Positions 5,943 through 12,040 of a stretch of 12,040 nucleotides of DNA are shown here, piece after piece (position 1 is the stretch's first letter; each line of letters opens with the position of its first letter). Source of the stretch: Acidobacteriota bacterium (GTDB taxonomy: Bacteria; Acidobacteriota; Vicinamibacteria; Vicinamibacterales; UBA8438); the NCBI GenBank assembly GCA_011523485.1, contig WTGR01000911.1, positions 1 to 12,040 of the forward strand. The letters are read 5' to 3'. The notes below the pieces were generated by a model that had not been told where the DNA came from, did no database searches, and saw only the letters and a program-made list of their open reading frames with translations. The translations under genes were made by a program, and so were the position numbers.

Positions 5943-7949
5943 CTAGTCGAAGAAGCCGGCCACCGACGCCAGATCGTGCGTTACGGGTGCAGGCGGCAGG
6001 GAGTCCAGAAAGCGGCGCCCGTACCCCTTCGTCCGCAGGCGCGGGTCCAGCAGCGCCAGCACGCCGCGGTCCGTGCGGTGGCGGAGCAGCCGGCCGAGCC
6101 CCTGCAGCAGGGTCAGGATGGCGAGCGGCATCTGGTAGTCGGAGAACGGATTGCCGCCGTCCGCGTCGATCTGCTCCATGCGGGCGGCGGTCAGCGGATC
6201 GCCGGGGGAGGCGAACGGGAGCTTGTCGATCACCACGCAGCTCAGGGCGTCGCCGGCGACGTCCACTCCCTGCCAGAAGCTGGAGGTCGCCAGGAGCACC
6301 GCGTTGCGCGTGGCGCGGAACTCCCGCAGCAGGACGCTGCGCGGCGAGGTTCCCTGCACCAGCAGCGGATAGGGGAGGGTCGGATCGAGCCGGGCGTGCA
6401 CGTCGCGGAGATTCGCGTAGCTCGTGAAGAGGACGAACGCGCGGCCCGCGGTGATCCGCAGCAGCGCGGTGACCTCCCGGGCGACAGCGGCGGTGAACGC
6501 CGGATGGCGCGGCGGCGGCATCCCGCGCGGCAGGTAGAGGATGGCCTGCTCGCGATAGTCGAACTCCGACGGCAACCGCAGCTCGGTGGCTTCGGCGATG
6601 CCCAGCCGTCCCCGGAGGTACGCGAAGGAAGCGTCGACCGTCAGGGTGGCGGAGGTCAGGACCGTGCTCTCCATCCGCTCGATCAGCAACTCGCGGATGA
6701 TGCTCGAGACGTCGATCGGCGCGGCCCGCAGAAACACGCCCCGGCCGCGCCGTTCCACGAAATAGACGTAGGCGGCGTCGCCGGCGGCCAGCAGGAACGC
6801 GAGCTCGGTGCGGATCTCGTCCGCCCGCCGGCCGAGCGCCGTCAGATCCGTGCTCGCCGACGGCCCGGCGAGCCTGGAAAGCGCGCCGGCGAGATCGCCC
6901 AGGCTCCGTCCGAGGCGGCGGGCCGGCTCGGCGACCGCGGCGAGCGTGTCCGTAGTCACGCGGCTGCGCTCCCCGCCGGCAGCCGGCGCAAGCGAGCCGA
7001 AGAAGAGATGGGCGTCGCCGCGCACGCGGTCCAGCAGGTCCAGCAGCTCGAGCACCGACGCTTCCGCCAGCTCGACGGCCGGCGGCGCGTCGCCGGCGAC
7101 GAGTCGCCGGCCGTCGTGGTACAGCTCGTCGAGCCGGTGGTTGCTGACGGCGATCCCGAAGTACTGCGTGGCCACGTCTTCGAGCTGATGCGCTTCGTCG
7201 ATCACCGCGACCGTGCACGCGGGAATGACCTCGCCGTACGCGCTCTGGCGCACCGCGGCGTCCGCGCACAGCAGATGGTGGTTGACGATGACGACGTCCG
7301 ACTCCGCCGCTCGCTGGCGCATCGTCGTCACGAAGCACTCCTGGTAGGCGGGGCACTCCGTGCCGATGCAGTTCTCGGAGGTGGCGGCGACGTCGTTCCA
7401 GACGGCCAGATTGTCGGGCAGGTCCTCGATCTCGGCCCGGTCGCCGGTCTCCGTCTGGTCGGCCCAGGCGGCGAGCTGGTCCAGCACGCTCCGCTCGGCC
7501 AGCGGCAGCAGCGAGGCCGCCGCCTCCGCGCGCCGTGTCGCGAACCGATGCAGGCACAGGTAGTTCCCGCGGCCCTTCATGTAGGTCGCCCGGAACTCGA
7601 CGCCGAGTGCGTGCCGCAGGTCGGGCAGGTCCTTGTAGAAGATCTGGTCCTGCAGGTTCTTCGTGCCGGTCGAGATGAGCACGCGCTGCCCGCTGAGGAT
7701 GGCGGGCACCAGGTAGGCCAGGGTCTTGCCCGTCCCGGTGCCGGCTTCGGCCAGCAGGACGCCGCCGGTCTCGAGCACGCGCGCCGCGGCGTCCGCCATC
7801 CGCCGTTGGCCCGGACGCGGCTCGAACGCCGGCATCGCGCGCGCGAGCGCGCCGTCGTCGGCGAGCGCTTCCGCGACGCGCGTCGCCAACCCCGGTTCTA
7901 GATCTGGTCGTGGCGGGGAGGCGTCGGGTACAGCGGGAACTTCCGGCAC
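5943..7949 (-). CDS. yoaA: YoaA/DinG-family iron-sulfur ATP-dependent DNA helicase
   Basis: This is an XPD-like superfamily 2 helicase without the exonuclease domain seen in some DinG proteins. With the GTG at 7949 it has 668 residues, near the size of E. coli YoaA, a DNA repair helicase. Motifs include [12 protein letters not shown] with Walker Lys75, [16 protein letters not shown] at 251-254, [26 protein letters not shown] and [14 protein letters not shown]. Four cysteines (132, 194, 199, 205) form the Fe-S cluster site: one in GNYLC, then [14 protein letters not shown]. The ending [10 protein letters not shown] also resembles YoaA. The start is uncertain. GTG 7949 has GAGG ten bases upstream and overlaps glyA by 52 bp; TTG 7889 lies eight bases beyond the glyA stop but has a poor binding site. 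The same frame stays open to 9422, but that is the shadow of glyA. Confidence 0.93.
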   Translation of the reverse strand: MPEVPAVPDASPPRPDLEPGLATRVAEALADDGALARAMPAFEPRPGQRRMADAAARVLETGGVLLAEAGTGTGKTLAYLVPAILSGQRVLISTGTKNLQDQIFYKDLPDLRHALGVEFRATYMKGRGNYLCLHRFATRRAEAAASLLPLAERSVLDQLAAWADQTETGDRAEIEDLPDNLAVWNDVAATSENCIGTECPAYQECFVTTMRQRAAESDVVIVNHHLLCADAAVRQSAYGEVIPACTVAVIDEAHQLEDVATQYFGIAVSNHRLDELYHDGRRLVAGDAPPAVELAEASVLELLDLLDRVRGDAHLFFGSLAPAAGGERSRVTTDTLAAVAEPARRLGRSLGDLAGALSRLAGPSASTDLTALGRRADEIRTELAFLLAAGDAAYVYFVERRGRGVFLRAAPIDVSSIIRELLIERMESTVLTSATLTVDASFAYLRGRLGIAEATELRLPSEFDYREQAILYLPRGMPPPRHPAFTAAVAREVTALLRITAGRAFVLFTSYANLRDVHARLDPTLPYPLLVQGTSPRSVLLREFRATRNAVLLATSSFWQGVDVAGDALSCVVIDKLPFASPGDPLTAARMEQIDADGGNPFSDYQMPLAILTLLQGLGRLLRHRTDRGVLALLDPRLRTKGYGRRFLDSLPPAPVTHDLASVAGFFD

Positions 7950-9214
7950 AGCGCTTCGACCTCGCCTCGAACCATGACGGCGCCGCGGTCGTCGCCGGGG
8001 GCGCTCAGCACGCGTCCGATCAACTCCGCCACGGTGTCCATCTCCGCTTCCGCCATGCCCCGGGTGGTCAGCGCCGGCGTGCCGAGCCGAATGCCGCTGG
8101 CCACCATCGGCGGCTGCTGGTCGAAAGGTATGGCGTTCTTGTTCACCGTGATGCCGGCTCGTCCCAGGGCCGCCTCGCAGACCGTGCCCGTCAGGCCGCG
8201 GGAGAAAACGTCCACCAGGAGCAGGTGATTGTCGGTCCCCCCGCTCACGATGCGAAAGCCCTGATCCGCCAGCGCGCCGGCCAGGCGGCGCGCGTTGCGG
8301 ACCACCTGCCGTTGGTAGTCGGCGAAGCCGGGGGTTGCCGCTTCCCGGAAGCAGACTGCCTTGGCGGCGACGACATGCATGAGCGGTCCGCCCTGCACGC
8401 CCGGGAACAGCGAGCGGTTGATGGCCTTGCGGTGCGCCTCCCGGCAGAGAATCAGGCCGCCGCGCGGTCCCCGCAGCGTCTTGTGGGTCGTGGTGGTCAC
8501 GACGTCGGAATGCGGTACCGGGCTCGGATGCAGCCCGGTGGCGACGAGACCGGCGATATGCGCCATGTCCGTGACCACCGCGGCGCCGACGGCCTCGGCC
8601 ACGCCGGCGATGCGCGCGAAGTCGATCACGCGGGAATAGGCGCTCGCGCCGACCATGATCAGCCGGGGCCGGTGCTGGTGAGCGAGCTGTTCGAGCGCGT
8701 CGTAGTCGATGCGCTCGTCGTCGCGGCGCACGCCGTAGGGGACGATCTCGTAGAGCTGTCCGGAGAAGTTCAACGGGTGACCGTGGGTCAGATGTCCGCC
8801 GTGGGCGAGATTCATGCCCAACACCGTCTGGCCCGGCTCGAGCAGGGCGAAGTACGCCGCCATGTTCGCCTGGGCGCCCGAGTGCGGCTGCACGTTGGCG
8901 TGCTCGGCTCCGAACAGGGCCTTCGCGCGGTCGATGGCGAGCGACTCGGCCACGTCGACGTACTCGCAGCCTCCGTAGTACCGCCGCCCCGGATAGCCCT
9001 CCGCGTACTTGTTGGTCAGCGGCGAGCCCATGGCCTCGAGCACGGCGGCGCTCGTGAAGTTCTCGGAGGCGATCAGCTCGAGCCCGTCGTTCTGCCGCTC
9101 GATCTCCTGGCGGACGGCCCCGGAAATCTCCGGGTCGCTCGCGGCGAGCGGCTGCATTCGATCGGTGAGTCCGGCGATCGCGTCGGCTCGGTCGGCGTCG
9201 ACGGTCCGCGTCAC
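7898..9214 (-). CDS. glyA: Serine hydroxymethyltransferase
   Basis: GlyA is a PLP enzyme that converts serine and tetrahydrofolate to glycine and 5,10-methylene-tetrahydrofolate, feeding purine, thymidylate and methionine synthesis. The product has 438 residues. Visible motifs are [47 protein letters not shown] (Asp216, His219), and [14 protein letters not shown] with the PLP lysine at Lys245, then [10 protein letters not shown]. About 25 residues precede the usual family start, so the N-terminus is slightly long. The GTG at 9214 overlaps the rpiB stop (GTGA) and has GAAGGGG a few bases upstream. The frame stays open to 9856, but that stretch is the shadow of rpiB. The 3' end probably overlaps the helicase start. 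Sharing an operon with yggS links a PLP user with a PLP-handling protein. Confidence 0.97.
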   Translation of the reverse strand: MTRTVDADRADAIAGLTDRMQPLAASDPEISGAVRQEIERQNDGLELIASENFTSAAVLEAMGSPLTNKYAEGYPGRRYYGGCEYVDVAESLAIDRAKALFGAEHANVQPHSGAQANMAAYFALLEPGQTVLGMNLAHGGHLTHGHPLNFSGQLYEIVPYGVRRDDERIDYDALEQLAHQHRPRLIMVGASAYSRVIDFARIAGVAEAVGAAVVTDMAHIAGLVATGLHPSPVPHSDVVTTTTHKTLRGPRGGLILCREAHRKAINRSLFPGVQGGPLMHVVAAKAVCFREAATPGFADYQRQVVRNARRLAGALADQGFRIVSGGTDNHLLLVDVFSRGLTGTVCEAALGRAGITVNKNAIPFDQQPPMVASGIRLGTPALTTRGMAEAEMDTVAELIGRVLSAPGDDRGAVMVRGEVEALCRKFPLYPTPPRHDQI

Positions 9215-9690
9215 GTGACCCCTTCCAGGCAACGCTCCATGTCCGTGATCTTGCGCACCCGCGGCCCGTGCCGGCCGCCGCCGAACGGCGTGTCGAGAAA
9301 CGTCTCGACGATGGCCATGGCCGTTTCCGGAGACAGGGACCGGCCGGCGAGGGTGACGACGTTGGCGTCGTTGTGCTCGCGGCAGAGTCCGGCGCCGACT
9401 GGATCGTGCACGAGGGCGGCACGCACGCCGGGCACCTTGTTGGCGGCGATCGACATGCCTATGCCGGTTCCGCAGACCAGCACGCCACGGTCGAAAGCGC
9501 CCGACGCGACTCCCTCGGCGACCGGCCGCGCGAAGTCGGGATAGTCCGCGGGTTCCTCCGAATGCGTGCCGAAGTCGACATACGTGTTGGGCGGCCCGCT
9601 GGGATTCGCCCGCGCCGCCTCGTCGAAAGCACGACGAATGAACGCCTTCAGGGCGACGCCGGCGTGGTCGGCGCCCAGAGCGATCCGCAT
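9211..9690 (-). CDS. rpiB: Ribose-5-phosphate isomerase B (RpiB/LacAB family)
   Basis: RpiB interconverts ribulose 5-phosphate and ribose 5-phosphate in the pentose phosphate pathway, supplying ribose for nucleotides. The product is 159 residues, the normal size. It starts with [11 protein letters not shown], carries the active-site cysteine Cys73 in [14 protein letters not shown], and has EHNDANV (His106, Asn107) and the phosphate-binding arginines expected in the family. The ATG at 9690 is the only sensible start because the conserved first strand begins at residue 2. No Shine-Dalgarno sequence precedes it. A TATAGT box ends only 11 bases upstream, so the transcript may be nearly leaderless. 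It is the first gene of a - strand operon and overlaps glyA by four bases. A LacA/LacB or allose isomerase is possible in this family, but no sugar-uptake genes are nearby. Confidence 0.95.
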   Translation of the reverse strand: MRIALGADHAGVALKAFIRRAFDEAARANPSGPPNTYVDFGTHSEEPADYPDFARPVAEGVASGAFDRGVLVCGTGIGMSIAANKVPGVRAALVHDPVGAGLCREHNDANVVTLAGRSLSPETAMAIVETFLDTPFGGGRHGPRVRKITDMERCLEGVT

Positions 9691-9701
9691 GCCGCAATTG
9701 T

Positions 9702-9707
9702 ACTATA
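9702..9707 (-). promoter_or_regulatory. Candidate -10 box (TATAGT) for the rpiB operon in a divergent AT-rich island
   Basis: Reading the - strand, TATAGT ends 11 bases before the rpiB ATG. Initiation about seven bases downstream would leave a 5' leader of only about five bases. No -35 match is visible. The same island read on the + strand gives TACTAT (9701-9706), a weaker box that could serve rlmI. The segment 9696-9710 stands out as AT-rich. Confidence 0.45.
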
Positions 9708-9722
9708 CGAGCCTGGTGGGCC

Positions 9723-11135
9723 TTGCCCGCCGGGCCCCGACTCCGGGGCGGCCGAGGAGAACGATTTCTGGACGAACGACGATCGAGCCGTGACGCAGCC
9801 GGTGCGGCCGGCTCGGGCGGACGGGAGCGCCGCCCGGCGTCGGGTGCGGAAGGCATCGCCTCCCGCCCGCGGTCCCGCCGCGCCGGGCCGGCGAGGAAGG
9901 CCGCGGAGCCGCAGCCTCCGCCCGACGCCGCGGGACGTCCGCCCCGGGGTCGCTCGACGGTCCGGGAACCGAAGCGGGAGCCGGCGGTTGCGGTGACGGC
10001 GCGGGGGGAGCGCCGCCTGCGGACCGGACATCCCTGGATCTATCGCTCGGATCTGCGGCGGGTGGCCGCCGCCCCGGGTGACGTCGTGCGAGTGAGCGGC
10101 GGCGACCGCCGGCCTCTCGGCTACGGGCTCTACAGCAGCCGCTCGGTGATCGCCCTGAGGATGCTGACCCGGCGCGACGTGCGCCCCGGCGCCGCGTTCT
10201 GGCGCGCCCGGCTCGAGGCCGCCATCCGTTACCGCGAATCGCTGGACATCGACTCCACGGCGTATCGGCTGGTCCACGGCGAGGGTGATCGACTACCCGG
10301 ACTGGTCGTGGATCGCTACGGCGAGGCGCTGGTGGTGCAGGCCCTGTGCCAGGCCACCGACCGCCTGCTGCCGCTGATGGGCGAACTGCTGGTGGAACTC
10401 CTGCAGCCGGCCGGCATCCTGGCCCGCAACGATCCGCAGGTGCGGGCGCTCGAAGGGCTGGAACGCGGCGTCGAGCTGCGCCACGGCAGCGTGCCGCAGG
10501 AAATCGAGGTGCGGGAAGGAGCCGTCCGATACGTCGTCGATCCCTGGCAGGGCCAGAAGACCGGTCTGTTTCTCGATCAACGCGAGAATCGCCTCGCTGC
10601 GGCCCGCTATGCGCGCGGGAGGACGTTCGACGGCTTCAGCTACACCGGCGGGTTCGCGCTGCAGATGGCTCCGGCCTGCGACGAGGTGGAGACGGTCGAC
10701 GTGTCCGAGAGCGCGGCGGCCTCCGTCGAGCGGAACGCCGAGATCAACGGAGTCTCCAACGTACGGGCCCGAGCGGGCAACGTCTTCGACGTGCTGCGCG
10801 ACCACGACAGGGCGGGCGAGCGGTTCGATACGATCGTGCTGGATCCCCCGGCGTTCGCAAAAAACCGTGGGGCCACGACGCGGGCGCTGGCCGGCTACAA
10901 GGAGATCAACCTGCGCGCGCTCCGGATCCTGTCGCCGGGCGGGGCGCTCATCACGTCGAGCTGCTCCTACCACGTCGACGAGCCTGCCTTCACACGCATG
11001 ATCGCGGAGGCCGCGGCCGACGCTCGGGCGGATGTCCGCGTCGTGGAGAGGCGGCTGCAGAGCCGCGACCATCCGGTGCTGGCGACCGTGCCCGAAACCT
11101 CGTATCTGAAGTGCGTCGTGCTGCGCAGGATGTAG
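9723..11135 (+). CDS. rlmI: RlmI-type 23S rRNA (cytosine-C5) methyltransferase, start uncertain
   Basis: This is an S-adenosylmethionine-dependent rRNA methyltransferase (m5C1962 in E. coli 23S rRNA). The widest frame, from TTG at 9723, gives 470 residues, whereas E. coli RlmI has about 396. Residues 1 to about 85 are an Arg/Ala/Pro/Gly-rich tail with no recognised domain. A PUA-type domain follows ([15 protein letters not shown]), then the EEHUD-like linker ([19 protein letters not shown]) and the Rossmann domain. The Rossmann domain shows motif [22 protein letters not shown] from residue 374, and SSCSYHV with the catalytic Cys414. Alternative starts are CTG at 9768, which follows AGGAGA at 9755-9760 by a good spacing, and GTG at 9993, which would clip the first PUA strand. 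Function is secure; the N-terminus is not. It is divergent from rpiB. Confidence 0.9.
   Translation: MPAGPRLRGGRGERFLDERRSSRDAAGAAGSGGRERRPASGAEGIASRPRSRRAGPARKAAEPQPPPDAAGRPPRGRSTVREPKREPAVAVTARGERRLRTGHPWIYRSDLRRVAAAPGDVVRVSGGDRRPLGYGLYSSRSVIALRMLTRRDVRPGAAFWRARLEAAIRYRESLDIDSTAYRLVHGEGDRLPGLVVDRYGEALVVQALCQATDRLLPLMGELLVELLQPAGILARNDPQVRALEGLERGVELRHGSVPQEIEVREGAVRYVVDPWQGQKTGLFLDQRENRLAAARYARGRTFDGFSYTGGFALQMAPACDEVETVDVSESAAASVERNAEINGVSNVRARAGNVFDVLRDHDRAGERFDTIVLDPPAFAKNRGATTRALAGYKEINLRALRILSPGGALITSSCSYHVDEPAFTRMIAEAAADARADVRVVERRLQSRDHPVLATVPETSYLKCVVLRRM
9755..9760 (+). promoter_or_regulatory. Shine-Dalgarno-like AGGAGA near a CTG codon, possible true start of rlmI
   Basis: AGGAGA lies seven bases before an in-frame CTG at 9768-9770 and is the best ribosome binding site in the first 270 bases of the frame. 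The TTG at 9723 has only GGTGGG two bases upstream. Using the CTG would give 455 residues. It may also be a chance match. Confidence 0.35.

Positions 11136-12040
<905 letters not shown>

Noticed and set aside
4406..6427. 673-codon + strand frame across yggS, the TPR gene and the end of the helicase
   Set aside because: It reads through the intergenic hairpins and opposes three supported genes; the composition is of shadow type.
5652..7901. 749-codon + strand frame opposite the helicase
   Set aside because: It is Arg-, Gln- and His-rich without domains; the - strand frame has a full set of helicase motifs and the Fe-S cysteines.
5943..9422. Giant helicase fusion reading upstream through glyA
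   Set aside because: The extra N-terminal part is the out-of-frame shadow of glyA with no motifs; the helicase domain begins near 7949.
7910..9544. 544-codon + strand frame opposite glyA and rpiB
   Set aside because: It is antisense to two conserved enzymes, with no motif and no ribosome binding site.
9215..9856. Long N-terminal extension of GlyA to 9856
   Set aside because: It is the out-of-frame shadow of rpiB; the GTG at 9214 has a Shine-Dalgarno sequence and fits the family N-terminus.

Overview
This window comes from a GC-rich bacterium, and it is essentially a chromosomal housekeeping segment. Start and stop codons overlap at several gene boundaries, the codon third positions are rich in G and C, and the few AT-rich spots are promoter-like boxes. 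Gene content (EF4/LepA, signal peptidase I, RpiB, GlyA, a YoaA-type helicase, RlmI, ThiC, and an exported protein with a carboxypeptidase-regulatory-like domain plus TPRs) suggests a Gram-negative-type lineage. Acidobacteriota is my best guess, but no rRNA or marker comparison was possible, so confidence in that is low.

Left block, + strand, 1-4064. The membrane-embedded C-terminus of a probable family 2 (cellulose-synthase-like) glycosyltransferase enters from the left edge. It overlaps a GTG-started citrate synthase by a GTGA junction. A 104-bp gap holds a 12-bp palindrome and a perfect TATAAT box. Then comes lepA (EF4), which overlaps lepB (signal peptidase I) by 8 bp. A stem-loop at 4069-4094 separates lepB from the convergent operon.

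Middle block, - strand, 9690 down to 4103. This looks like one operon, in transcription order rpiB, glyA, yoaA-like helicase, exported TPR protein, yggS. rpiB and glyA overlap by GTGA, and the helicase probably starts inside the end of glyA. A 115-bp gap with two strong inverted repeats separates the helicase from the TPR gene. The TPR gene and yggS are in the same frame and are separated only by a TGA. yggS has no ATG, GTG or TTG start upstream of its conserved domain, so a CTG start coupled to the upstream stop is the best reading. glyA uses pyridoxal phosphate (PLP) and YggS helps manage it, which makes their co-transcription functionally sensible.

Right block, + strand, 9723-12040. An rlmI-type 23S rRNA methyltransferase has an ambiguous start and a possible Arg-rich N-terminal tail. 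It is divergent from rpiB across a short AT-rich island that could carry promoters in both directions. thiC follows with its own extended -10 promoter and a clear Shine-Dalgarno (SD) sequence. It runs off the right edge, and its short leader leaves no room for a TPP riboswitch.

I found no mobile element, CRISPR array, tRNA or rRNA, and no convincing new multi-gene system. The points most worth a second look are the CTG start of yggS, the 20-bp perfect inverted repeat at 5840-5891, the CxxCH motif in the exported TPR protein, and the unclear N-terminus of RlmI.
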